Below are positions 56,988 through 64,000 of a stretch of 64,000 nt of DNA, one piece after another; position 1 is the stretch's first letter, and each line of letters begins with the position of its first letter. The translations under genes and the position numbers were made by a program. This stretch comes from Desulfobacillus sp041396245. Its GTDB lineage: Bacteria > Pseudomonadota > Gammaproteobacteria > Burkholderiales > Rhodocyclaceae. The notes under the pieces are model-generated. The model was not told the DNA's origin. It searched no databases and saw only the letters and a list, made by a program, of their open reading frames with translations. The DNA lies in assembly GCA_041396245.1 (NCBI GenBank), contig JAWKYW010000002.1, positions 258,733 to 322,732 on the forward strand. The letters run 5' to 3'.

Positions 56988-57004
56988 CGCACCACTTTGG
57001 CACA
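56988..57004. promoter_or_regulatory. NtrC-like enhancer candidate upstream of nirB
   Basis: CGCACCACTTTGGCACA resembles the NtrC consensus TGCACCAAAATGGTGCA: the GCACC half-site is exact and the second half-site (GGCAC for GGTGC) has two mismatches. It lies about 100 bases upstream of the -24/-12 promoter, a usual enhancer distance. Confidence 0.5.
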
Positions 57005-57102
57005 CGCCGGGCGGCGCCCCGCACCATCGGCGCGCACTGCCCGGCAAGCGGGCTGTCGCCGCAGGCCGCGCCCGTACTGGCTTTCCGCTTGATTGTCATC
57101 CC

Positions 57103-57118
57103 TGGCACAGGCCTTGCT
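57103..57118 (+). promoter_or_regulatory. Sigma-54 (-24/-12) promoter of nirBDC
   Basis: TGGCACAGGCCTTGCT matches the RpoN consensus TGGCAC-N5-TTGC(A/T) at every fixed position; GG and GC are exactly ten bases apart. It ends 35 bases before the nirB ATG. It implies control by RpoN and an enhancer-binding protein, most likely NtrC under nitrogen limitation. Confidence 0.88.
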
Positions 57119-57153
57119 GAATAACCATGGAAGACTCATTCAGGGAGTGCATC

Positions 57154-59655
57154 ATGAAGAAAGCGAAACTGATCCTCGTCGGCAACGGCATGGCCGGCGT
57201 GCGCACGCTGGAGGAGCTGCTCAAGCTCGCGCCGGACCTCTACGACATCACGGTGTACGGCGCCGAGCCGCACGGCAACTACAACCGCATCCTGCTCTCG
57301 CCGGTGCTGGCGGGCGAGATGAAGCTGCCCGAGATCATGCTCAACGATCCCGGCTGGTACGCAGGACACGGCATCACGCTCCACAGCGGCAAGCGGATCG
57401 TCCGCATCGACCGCGTGCGGCGCACTGTGGTGGCCGACGACGGCAGCGAGGAAGCCTACGACCGCCTGCTGCTCGCCACCGGCTCGACGCCGGTGATGCT
57501 GCCGATCCCCGGCCACGACCTGCCCGGCGTGCTGGCCTACCGCGACATCGCCGACACGGAAGCGATGATCGCCGCCTCCGCCCGCGGCGGCCGCGCCGTG
57601 GTGATCGGCGCGGGACTCCTCGGACTGGAGGCGGCCAACGGCCTCAAGGCGCGCGGCATGGACGTCACGGTGGTGCACCTGGCGCCGTGGATCATGGAGC
57701 GCCAGCTCGACCGCACCGCCGCCGACATGCTGCAGGCCTCTCTGGAGGCGCGCGGCCTCACGTTCCTGCTGGAGAAGCAGACCGTCGAGCTGGCGAAGGG
57801 GCCGAAGAAATCCGGCGGCCGCGTTGCGGCCGTGCGCTTCGCCGACGGCTCGGAAATTCCCGCCGACCTCGTCGTCATGGCCATCGGCATCCGGCCGAAC
57901 ACCAAACTCGCCGAGGAGGCAGGCCTGCACTGCAACCGCGGCATCGTGGTGAACGACACCCTGCAGACCTACGACCCGCGCATCTACGCCGTCGGCGAGT
58001 GCGTCGCCCACCGCGGCACGGCCTATGGCCTGGTCGCGCCGCTGTTCGAGCAGGGCAAGGTCGCCGCCAACCACCTGGCCGAGTTCGGCATCGCCCGCTA
58101 CAGCGGCTCGTCGGTGTCGACCAAGCTCAAGGTGACCGGCATCGACGTCTTCTCCGCCGGCGACTTCATCGGCGGCGAGGACGACGACGAAATCGTGCTG
58201 GCCGACAGGCGCGGCGGCGTCTACAAGAAGCTGGTGCTGCGCGACAACCGCATCGTCGGCGCCGTGCTCTACGGCGACACGGTCGACTCCGGCTGGTACT
58301 TCCAGCTGATGAAGGAGAAGAAGTGCGTCGGGCCGATCCGCGACAGGCTGATGCTGGGCCAGTCGCACTCCGGCGGCGCCGGCCACGAGGGCAAGAACCG
58401 CGCGGCGGAGCTGGCCGACGACTTCGAGGTGTGCGGCTGCAACGGCGTGAAGAAGATCACCATCGTCAAGGCGATCAAGGAAAAGGGCCTGTTCACCCTG
58501 GACGAAGTGCGCCGGCACACCAAGGCCTCCAGTTCCTGCGGCTCCTGCACCGGGCTGGTCGAGCAGATCCTCGCCTCGGCGGTGGGCGGCGCCTATCAGC
58601 CGGTGGCGTCGGAGCGGAAGCCGCTGTGCGGCTGCACCGACTACACCCACGAGGAAGTGCGCAAGGCAATCAGTGACAACCGCCTGCTGTCGATCCCCGA
58701 GGCGATGCGCTTCCTCGAATGGCGCACGCCGAACGGGTGCGCCGCCTGCCGTCCGGCGCTCAACTACTACCTGCTGTGCGCCTGGCCGCAGGAATACCGG
58801 GACGACCCGCAGTCGCGACTCATCAACGAACGCGTGCACGCCAACATCCAGAAGGACGGCAGCTATTCGGTGGTGCCGCGCATGTACGGCGGCGTCACCT
58901 CGCCGGCGGAGCTGAAGCGCATCGCCGAGGTGGCGGAGAAGTACGCCGTGCCGACGGTGAAGGTCACCGGCGGCCAGCGCATCGACCTCCTCGGCGTGAA
59001 GAAGGAGGACCTGCCGGCGATCTGGGCCGACCTCGGCATGCCCTCCGGCTACGCCTACTCGAAGGGCCTGCGCACGGTGAAGACCTGCGTCGGCAGCGAG
59101 TGGTGCCGCTTCGGCGTGCAGGACTCGACCAACATGGGCATCGACCTCGAGCGCGACCTGGAGCGGCTATGGACGCCGCACAAGACCAAGCTCGGCGTCT
59201 CCGGCTGCCCGCGCAATTGCGCCGAGGCCACCATCAAGGACGTCGGCGTGATCGGCGTCGAGTCGGGCTGGGAGCTCTACGTCGGCGGCAACGGCGGCAT
59301 CAAGACCGAGGTCGCGCAGTTCCTCTGCAAGGTAAAGACGCGCGAGGAGGTGCTGGAAGTCACCGGCGCCTTCATCCAGCTCTACCGCGAGGAGGCGCGC
59401 TACCTCGACCGCACGGTGCACTGGCTCGGCCGCGTCGGCCTCGACAGCGTCAGGCGGCGGGTGGTCGACGACCTCGACGGCCGCCGCGCGCTCTACGCCC
59501 GCATGAAGGCGGCGCTGGCGGTGGAGAAGGACCCCTGGGCCGAGCGCGCCGCGGGCTTCGACGCCGGCGAGTTCAGGCCGGTGACGTTTTATTCCAAGGA
59601 TTCCGTTTCGGGAGGAAGCATCGATGAGCGACTGGCTGAAAATCTGTCCGCTTGA
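57154..59655 (+). CDS. nirB: Assimilatory nitrite reductase large subunit NirB
   Basis: This 833-residue NAD(P)H-dependent enzyme reduces nitrite to ammonium in the cytosol. Its domains are FAD/NAD(P)-binding (LILVGNGMAGVRTLEELLKL; VVIGAGLLGLEAANGLKARG), NAD-binding C-terminal part, BFD-type [2Fe-2S] (EVCGCNGVKKITIV, SSSCGSCTGLVEQIL), and the sulfite/nitrite reductase ferredoxin-like and haem domains. The siroheme/4Fe-4S ligands lie in TCVGSEWCRFGVQDSTNMG and GVSGCPRNCAEATIKDVGVI. The ATG at 57154 has AGGGAG upstream and gives MKKAKLILVG. It overlaps nirD by 32 bases. A sigma-54 promoter lies just upstream. Confidence 0.97.
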   Translation: MKKAKLILVGNGMAGVRTLEELLKLAPDLYDITVYGAEPHGNYNRILLSPVLAGEMKLPEIMLNDPGWYAGHGITLHSGKRIVRIDRVRRTVVADDGSEEAYDRLLLATGSTPVMLPIPGHDLPGVLAYRDIADTEAMIAASARGGRAVVIGAGLLGLEAANGLKARGMDVTVVHLAPWIMERQLDRTAADMLQASLEARGLTFLLEKQTVELAKGPKKSGGRVAAVRFADGSEIPADLVVMAIGIRPNTKLAEEAGLHCNRGIVVNDTLQTYDPRIYAVGECVAHRGTAYGLVAPLFEQGKVAANHLAEFGIARYSGSSVSTKLKVTGIDVFSAGDFIGGEDDDEIVLADRRGGVYKKLVLRDNRIVGAVLYGDTVDSGWYFQLMKEKKCVGPIRDRLMLGQSHSGGAGHEGKNRAAELADDFEVCGCNGVKKITIVKAIKEKGLFTLDEVRRHTKASSSCGSCTGLVEQILASAVGGAYQPVASERKPLCGCTDYTHEEVRKAISDNRLLSIPEAMRFLEWRTPNGCAACRPALNYYLLCAWPQEYRDDPQSRLINERVHANIQKDGSYSVVPRMYGGVTSPAELKRIAEVAEKYAVPTVKVTGGQRIDLLGVKKEDLPAIWADLGMPSGYAYSKGLRTVKTCVGSEWCRFGVQDSTNMGIDLERDLERLWTPHKTKLGVSGCPRNCAEATIKDVGVIGVESGWELYVGGNGGIKTEVAQFLCKVKTREEVLEVTGAFIQLYREEARYLDRTVHWLGRVGLDSVRRRVVDDLDGRRALYARMKAALAVEKDPWAERAAGFDAGEFRPVTFYSKDSVSGGSIDERLAENLSA

Positions 59656-59947
59656 GGACATCCCGCGCCTCGGCGCGAAAGTGGTGAAGGGCGCCGGCAA
59701 GGCGGACATCGCCGTGTTCCGCAACGCCGAGGACGAGGTCTTCGCCGTCGACGACCGCTGTCCGCACAAGGGCGGCCAGCTCTCGCAGGGCCTGGTCTTC
59801 GACCGCCGCGTGGCCTGCCCGCTGCACGGCATGACGATCCACCTCGATTCGGGCAAGGCGCAGGCGCCGGACGAAGGCTGCACGCACAAGTACCGCGTGC
59901 GGGTGGACAAGGGCGTGGTCTTCCTCAACCTCGGCCAGGAGCACTGA
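59624..59947 (+). CDS. nirD: Nitrite reductase small subunit NirD
   Basis: This 107-residue Rieske-type subunit has DDRCPHKGGQLSQGLVFDR and ACPLHGMTIHLDSGKAQAPD, so the Cys-His pairs that bind a [2Fe-2S] cluster are present (many NirD proteins lack them). It works with NirB. It starts inside the 3' end of nirB (32-base overlap), with GGAGGA before the ATG. NirC follows after one base. Confidence 0.95.
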   Translation: MSDWLKICPLEDIPRLGAKVVKGAGKADIAVFRNAEDEVFAVDDRCPHKGGQLSQGLVFDRRVACPLHGMTIHLDSGKAQAPDEGCTHKYRVRVDKGVVFLNLGQEH

Positions 59948-59948
59948 C

Positions 59949-60761
59949 ATGTACGCGGACACGCTGGAGCATTTCGCCGCCGTCGCCGAGAAGAAGGCGG
60001 CGGTGATCCGCAGCCATCCCCTGCCCTTCCTCGTCGGCGCCATGATGGCCGGCGCCTACGTCGGGCTGGGCATCATCCTCATCTTCAGCGTCGGCGCCAC
60101 GCTCGACCCGTCCCTGCGCCGGCTGGCGATGGGCGCCTCCTTCGGCATCGCGCTGACGCTGGTGATCTTCGCCGGCTCGGAGCTGTTCACCGGCCACACC
60201 ATGTTCATGACCATCGGCCGGCTGCGCCGGCGCATCACGACGGGCGACCTCGCCGCAAGCTGGACGCTGTCCTGGCTCGGCAACCTCGCCGGCGCCGTGC
60301 TGCTGGCGCTGACTTTCGTCGCCGGCGGCGGCGGCGCGCTGCTCGCCGAGGGCGCGGCCCTGCTCAACAACGTCGCGGCGGCCAAGATGAACGCCCCGGC
60401 GGGCGAGCTCTTCGCCCGCGCCATCCTCTGCAACTGGCTGGTCTGCCTGGCCATCTGGATGGCGGCGCGCACCGCCAGCGACACGGCCAAGCTCGGCGTC
60501 ATCTTCTGGTGCCTGTTCGCCTTCATCGCCAGCGGCTACGAGCACAGCGTCGCCAACATGACGCTGTTCGCGATCGCCCTGCTCGGCCAGCACCCCGAGA
60601 CGGTCGGCCTCGCCGGCATGGCGCACAACCTGCTGTGGGTGACGCTCGGCAACGCCGTCGCCGGCAGCCTCTTCATGGCCGCCGGCTACGCCTTCGCCTC
60701 GAAGCCGGTGCCGGCGCCGGCGGCGGCCGCCAAGGGAACGCTGGCCCCGGCCAAGCCATAA
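59949..60761 (+). CDS. nirC: Formate/nitrite transporter NirC (FNT family)
   Basis: This 270-residue pentameric-channel family protein has six membrane helices: SHPLPFLVGAMMAGAYVGLG, FAGSELFTGHTMFMTIGRL, WTLSWLGNLAGAVLLALTFV, AILCNWLVCLAIWMAARTAS, FWCLFAFIASGYEHSVANM and LLWVTLGNAVAGSLFMAAGY. The two FNT signatures (FTGHTM and the central SGYEHSVANM) are intact. The nirBDC context fits nitrite uptake rather than formate. It is the last gene of the operon. No intrinsic terminator is visible; a palindromic repeat follows. Confidence 0.95.
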   Translation: MYADTLEHFAAVAEKKAAVIRSHPLPFLVGAMMAGAYVGLGIILIFSVGATLDPSLRRLAMGASFGIALTLVIFAGSELFTGHTMFMTIGRLRRRITTGDLAASWTLSWLGNLAGAVLLALTFVAGGGGALLAEGAALLNNVAAAKMNAPAGELFARAILCNWLVCLAIWMAARTASDTAKLGVIFWCLFAFIASGYEHSVANMTLFAIALLGQHPETVGLAGMAHNLLWVTLGNAVAGSLFMAAGYAFASKPVPAPAAAAKGTLAPAKP

Positions 60762-60813
60762 AAAAACCTGATTACCAAGCAAGCTCAGCATAGCTTCACG
60801 TTGGTCTCATACT

Positions 60814-60898
60814 CGTCATACCGGCGAAGGCCGGTATCCAGAATACGGCTTGCATCCTCGTACGGCCGCTCTGGATGCCGGCCTTCGCCGGCATGACG
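60814..60898. repeat. Palindromic repeat, CGTCATACCGGCGAAGGCC type
   Basis: CGTCATACCGGCGAAGGCC at one end pairs in inverted form with GGCCTTCGCCGGCATGACG at the other, with CTGGAT/ATCCAG inner edges. The edges GTCAT...ATCCAG match the CATTCCCGC-type repeats at 16.5 and 55.2 kb, but the stem differs. The rest of the 280-base gap after nirC holds only the terminator of the DUF2892 gene. Confidence 0.85.
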
Positions 60899-60966
60899 AT
60901 GAAGAGGTTGCACCATGGCGACGGAAAGCAGGCGCAAGCAAGGCTGAGAATCATGGGTAATCAAGT

Positions 60967-60999
60967 AAAAAAACGGGAACCCCTTGCGAAGTTCCCGTT
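60967..60999 (-). terminator. Intrinsic terminator of the DUF2892 gene
   Basis: Read on the minus strand, AACGGGAAC, a ten-base loop and GTTCCCGTT form a perfect 9-bp stem followed by a run of T. It lies about 40 bases after the DUF2892 stop. Confidence 0.88.
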
Positions 61000-61041
61000 G
61001 AACCTGCCGCTTTGCGCGGCGAGGAGGAGGAAGGTTGCGGC

Positions 61042-61272
61042 TCAGGCGCAGCTGCCGCCGACGGACGGCTTGGCGACGCCGAGCTTGACGAGAATTGTCT
61101 CCAGCGGGCAGAACCGGGTGAAGCCGCTCTGGAACAGGTTGACGCCGACGAAGGCGGTGAACCAGAGCCAGGACATCTGCGACAGGTCGGCCTGGCCGTT
61201 GGCGTGGGCAAGGCCCAGCGAGGCGAGGATGAAGCTGCCGGCGAAAATGCGGATAAGTTGATTGACGGTCAT
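61042..61272 (-). CDS. DUF2892 (YgaP-type transmembrane) small membrane protein
   Basis: This 76-residue protein has two hydrophobic segments (IRIFAGSFILASLGLAHANG; WLWFTAFVGVNLFQSGFTRF) and the family ending CPLETILVKLGVAKP. The DUF2892 domain is the membrane part of YgaP, where it is fused to a rhodanese; here it stands alone. The conserved Cys in FCPL and the terminal Cys could take part in sulfur chemistry. The ATG at 61272 is used; a GTG twelve bases upstream is possible. A perfect 28-bp palindrome immediately upstream suggests tight repression. A terminator follows, so it is monocistronic. Confidence 0.85.
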   Translation of the reverse strand: MTVNQLIRIFAGSFILASLGLAHANGQADLSQMSWLWFTAFVGVNLFQSGFTRFCPLETILVKLGVAKPSVGGSCA

Positions 61273-61286
61273 TTGCTTGCTCACTC

Positions 61287-61314
61287 AGATATATTAGACG
61301 TTGCTAATATATCT
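61287..61314. promoter_or_regulatory. 28-bp operator-like palindrome upstream of DUF2892 gene
   Basis: Perfect 11-bp arms AGATATATTAG and CTAATATATCT are separated by ACGTTG, 15 bases before the ATG. In such a GC-rich genome this AT-rich symmetry is conspicuous. Sulfide- or metal-responsive ArsR-family regulators (BigR/SqrR/YgaV group) bind AT-rich inverted repeats near DUF2892/rhodanese genes; assignment to that group is inference. Confidence 0.72.
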
Positions 61315-61378
61315 CCCGGAAAAAGCAGCGTCAAGCCTTTTTTCCGTCTGTGTGACAAGCGTTACAGAGCGGGGTGCG

Positions 61379-63769
61379 CTACAGGGCGGCCTGCCGCTGC
61401 GCGGCGCCTTCGGGCGGCGGCAGCAGGGCGGCGATCTCGGCGAAGAGGCGCTCGGGCCCGACAGGCTTGCGCAGGACGGGGAAGGCCTCGCCGCCGACAT
61501 CGGCCAGCTCCTCGGGCGCGCTCTCGCCGGTGAGCAGCAGCACGGGAATGTCGCGGCCGTGGTCCCGCCGCAGGCGGCGCGCCACCGCCACGCCCGTCTC
61601 GTCGCCGCGCAGGCGGTAGTCGGCGATGACAAGATCGGGCGCCCGGCCGAGCCGGCGCAGCGCCTCGCGCGTTTCCGCGTAATCGGCGCCGGAGGCCAGG
61701 GTCAGCCCCTGCCCCGTCAGCAGGCTTTCCATCGCCAGGCGCACCAGCCGGTCGTCCTCGACCAGCGCGACCAGGTGGCGGCCCTGCAGGAAGCTCAGCG
61801 GCCGGCCTTCCGCCGCCTCGGCCGCTGCCTCGGTCGGCGCTTCGACCGGCCGCGCCCGCAGGGCGAAGAGCGAGCCGCGGCCCGGCGCCGACTTGACCAC
61901 CAGCCGCTCGCCGAGCACCTCGACCAGACGGCGGACGATGGCCAGGCCGAGGCCGGATCCCTTCTCGCGATCGCGCTCCGGATTGCCGACCTGGTAATAC
62001 TCCTCGAAGACCTGCCCGCGCTCGGCCTCGCTCATGCCGATGCCGCTGTCGCGCACCTCCAGCCAGAGGCGGCTGCCGCGGGCGCGGCAGGCCACGATGA
62101 CGCCGCCGCGTTCGGTATAACGGATGGCGTTGGCAACCAGGTTGCGCAGGATGCGCTCGAGCAGGACGGGGTCGCTCTCGCACCAGTGCCGCGTCGGGCG
62201 GACGCGCAGGCGCAGGCCCTTCTCCCGCGCCTGCGGCTGGAAGTCGGTCTCGAGCCGGTCGAACACCTCCTGCAGCGGGAAGCAGCGCAGCGCCGCCCTG
62301 ACCCTGCCCGCATCCAGGCGCGAGATGTCGAGCAGCTCGCCGAACATCGTCTCGAGCGCGCGCACCGACTGGCCGATCCGCATCGCCAGGTCCCGGTTGC
62401 CGGGGGCGCGCTCGCGCGCCGCCAGCTCCGCCGCGAAAAGGCCGAGGGCGTGCATGGGCTGGCGCAGGTCGTGGCTGGCGGCGGCGAGAAAGCGCGACTT
62501 GGCGGCGTTGGCCGCCTCCGCCTCGGCCTTCGCCCGGGCAAGGCTGTCCAGGTTGCTGAGCAGCTCCGCGCTCTTCTGCGCCACCCGCGCATCGAGTTCG
62601 GCGTTCAGCTGCTCGATCCCCTGATAGGCCAGCAGGAAGCGGTGCGCCAGCAGCCAGCCGACGGCGGTGGTGAAGAACAGCGCCGCATACGGCACCAGGC
62701 GCACGCTGTCGAACATGCCGGCCCGGCCCACCGCCAGCCAGTCGTAGGCGCCGAAGCCGAAGGCGACGGCGCCGGCCAGCGTGACCAGGATCGCGCCGGG
62801 ATCGCGCCGGAGCAGCGCCGTCCGCGCCACCACCCACAGCGGCGGCGCGACGAAGCCGAGCATGCACAGGTGCATGAAGCGCGTCGCATCCAGCACCGGG
62901 ACCCACGGCAGCGAAGCGTAGAGCAGGACGGGCGCGGCGAGCATCGCGCCGCGCAGCAGGCGCTCGTAGCGCGGCAGCGCCGCCTCGACGAAGCGCAGGC
63001 AGAACAGGCAGAGCAGGCCGACGAAGAGGAAATACAGCGTCGCCAGGGCGATCTCCCAGTGCGGCTGCGGGATGGCCAGGTGGAACAGCACGTCGGTGAC
63101 GTTGCGCAGCCCCCAGACGATGGAGGCGGCGCCGAACAGCACGTAGGTCGTGTCCTCGCGGCGGCGCGACCAGAGGATGAGGAAGAAGATGCCGAGCAGG
63201 CCCAGCGCCACGGCCAGGCCGACCGGCGCCACCGTCTGCAGGGCGAAGCGCGTCCAGTAGGCCTCGCGCAGCGCCGCCTCCGGCCCTAACGCCACCATGG
63301 AAAGCCCGCTGTAATGCGACGCCACCCCTTCCAGGCGGAGATGGACGACGTTGGTCCCGGCCGCCAACGCGGCCGGCGGCAGGGGAAACAGCAGCGGCCG
63401 CTTCCAGGTGTTCATGGCCGTGCCGCCGGGCCCGGCCGTGCTGCCGACCAGCCGGCCGTTGACGAACACCGTCAGGCGGTCGCCGGCGCGCGGCAGGTAG
63501 AGCGCCTGCACCGCCTCGGGCGCCGCCGCCAGATCGGCGCGGAAGCGGTACCAGGCCGCGCCGGTGAATTCCGGCCGCGTGCGATGCCACTCGTCCGGCA
63601 GCGCCTGGCGCGACCAGGCCGCGTCGGCGCCGGGCGGCACGGCGGAATCGGCGATGAGGAAATCCGCCTCCGTCCACGGCGGCGCCGCCGCGGCGGCGGC
63701 GGCGAACAGCAGCGCGGCGACGGCCAGCAGGCGCCGCAGCCCCGCCATGCCCGGTTTGTCGTGTGGCAA
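61379..63769 (-). CDS. Hybrid histidine kinase with 7TMR-DISM sensor and receiver domain
   Basis: This 796-residue protein starts with a signal peptide (LRRLLAVAALLFAAAAAAA) and a periplasmic DISM-like beta domain to about residue 175 (FTGAAWYRFRADL, RLTVFVNGRLVGS). Seven membrane helices follow to about residue 385, then a coiled coil, HisKA (AAASHDLRQPMHALGLFAAE), HATPase (NLVANAIRYTERGG, VRDSGIGMSE, GSGLGLAIVRRLVE) and a receiver (VALVEDDRLVRLAM, DLVIADYRLRG, VLLLTGESA, VLRKPVG). DISM domains sense soluble ligands or cell-surface signals. The start is probably the TTG at 63769, where GGGAGGG lies just upstream; an ATG at 63748 is possible. A NarL- or AraC-type partner is often encoded next to such kinases; none is seen here. 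Confidence 0.88.
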   Translation of the reverse strand: MPHDKPGMAGLRRLLAVAALLFAAAAAAAPPWTEADFLIADSAVPPGADAAWSRQALPDEWHRTRPEFTGAAWYRFRADLAAAPEAVQALYLPRAGDRLTVFVNGRLVGSTAGPGGTAMNTWKRPLLFPLPPAALAAGTNVVHLRLEGVASHYSGLSMVALGPEAALREAYWTRFALQTVAPVGLAVALGLLGIFFLILWSRRREDTTYVLFGAASIVWGLRNVTDVLFHLAIPQPHWEIALATLYFLFVGLLCLFCLRFVEAALPRYERLLRGAMLAAPVLLYASLPWVPVLDATRFMHLCMLGFVAPPLWVVARTALLRRDPGAILVTLAGAVAFGFGAYDWLAVGRAGMFDSVRLVPYAALFFTTAVGWLLAHRFLLAYQGIEQLNAELDARVAQKSAELLSNLDSLARAKAEAEAANAAKSRFLAAASHDLRQPMHALGLFAAELAARERAPGNRDLAMRIGQSVRALETMFGELLDISRLDAGRVRAALRCFPLQEVFDRLETDFQPQAREKGLRLRVRPTRHWCESDPVLLERILRNLVANAIRYTERGGVIVACRARGSRLWLEVRDSGIGMSEAERGQVFEEYYQVGNPERDREKGSGLGLAIVRRLVEVLGERLVVKSAPGRGSLFALRARPVEAPTEAAAEAAEGRPLSFLQGRHLVALVEDDRLVRLAMESLLTGQGLTLASGADYAETREALRRLGRAPDLVIADYRLRGDETGVAVARRLRRDHGRDIPVLLLTGESAPEELADVGGEAFPVLRKPVGPERLFAEIAALLPPPEGAAQRQAAL

Positions 63770-64000
63770 TGTCCCTCCCCTTGTCGGCGGGAAGGTTACC
63801 CGAAAGTCAGTCGCCGCGGAACGGCGCCTCCCGGTTGCCGGATTCTAGAATATTGGCTCAGACCATGATGCTGCTGCGCCAAGAATCCACTGACGTTCAA
63901 CTGCGTGCCGAATGAAGTATCGCAGGGTAATCCTGTGCGAATGGTAGAGAACGGGGCGAGTCCGTTAATCTTTGGCTCAATTCGCATTAAGTAGTGACAG
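63770..64000. other. Non-coding edge region, unidentified
   Basis: A 63-codon open frame exists on the minus strand but has no recognisable motif or ribosome-binding site. TTGGCTCAGACC (63852) and TTTGGCTCAATTCG (63970) are imperfect copies of one another. The base composition drops compared with the rest, as at element ends, but the window stops before an end can be seen. Confidence 0.35.

Noticed and set aside
63796..63987. 63-codon minus-strand frame at the window edge
   Set aside because: It has no ribosome-binding site, no recognisable motif and no length support.

Overview
The window is high-GC, gene-dense chromosomal DNA, probably from a betaproteobacterium. Rhodocyclales-like lineages (Azoarcus, Thauera, Dechloromonas, Sulfuritalea relatives) are my best guess. 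This rests on the run glnE / yhdP / nitrilase-family gene / tldD / aroG, phytochrome-type histidine kinases, 2-oxoacid:ferredoxin oxidoreductases beside aerobic glycolate oxidase genes, a sigma-54-type promoter ahead of nirBDC, and abundant dispersed palindromes. The genus is inference. No rRNA, tRNA, CRISPR array, prophage or intact transposon was seen.

Layout. 1-2.3 kb: the end of a histidine kinase, a PP2C phosphatase and a MaoC-type hydratase. 2.4-8.4 kb (minus): an acyl-CoA synthetase and glcDEF (glycolate oxidase), with palindromic repeats between and inside the genes. 8.4-10 kb: an AbiE-type toxin-antitoxin pair in reversed order with an operator-like palindrome. 10-13.5 kb: glycerate 2-kinase, a small unknown gene, and a histidine kinase next to a flavodiiron-like metallo-beta-lactamase protein. 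13.7-23.4 kb (minus): five genes for two 2-oxoacid:acceptor oxidoreductases with unusual fusions. 23.6-26.6 kb: a RelE/ParE-type toxin-antitoxin pair, an MFS carrier and a DMT carrier with a His-rich tail. 26.6-35.7 kb: an IS481 remnant, chrBA and three anion-transporter genes, one a SulP-STAS-USP-USP fusion. 35.7-47.2 kb: cobalamin adenosyltransferase, a cNMP-binding protein, aroG, tldD, a nitrilase-family hydrolase, yhdP and glnE. 47.2-54.2 kb: a histidine kinase beside a DUF3365 haem protein, a methionine aminotransferase, an mtnA-aldolase pair, a LysR regulator and a DUF2917 gene. 54.3-57 kb: two beta-hydroxyacid dehydrogenases and an RMD1-family protein. 57-61 kb: nirBDC behind a sigma-54 promoter. 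61-63.8 kb: a DUF2892 membrane protein with a large operator-like palindrome, and a 7TM hybrid histidine kinase.

How the genes may work together. GlcDEF makes glyoxylate; a tartronate semialdehyde reductase-like enzyme and glycerate 2-kinase could return it to glycolysis, although the carboligase is not here. GlnE and NirBDC belong to nitrogen assimilation. ChrBA and three sulfate-type carriers form an oxyanion block. MtnA with a class II aldolase and a methionine aminotransferase suggests 5'-methylthioadenosine salvage. Two soluble redox-cofactor proteins each sit next to a kinase with the same phytochrome-type core.

Most striking observations: (i) a 12-base word, AAAGTCAGTCCC, present five times exactly and always inside genes; (ii) a palindromic repeat inserted in frame into glcE; (iii) the double 2-oxoacid oxidoreductase cluster with fused subunits and a beta subunit carrying about 550 extra residues; (iv) paired redox protein/histidine kinase genes; (v) a perfect 28-bp operator-like palindrome in front of the DUF2892 gene.
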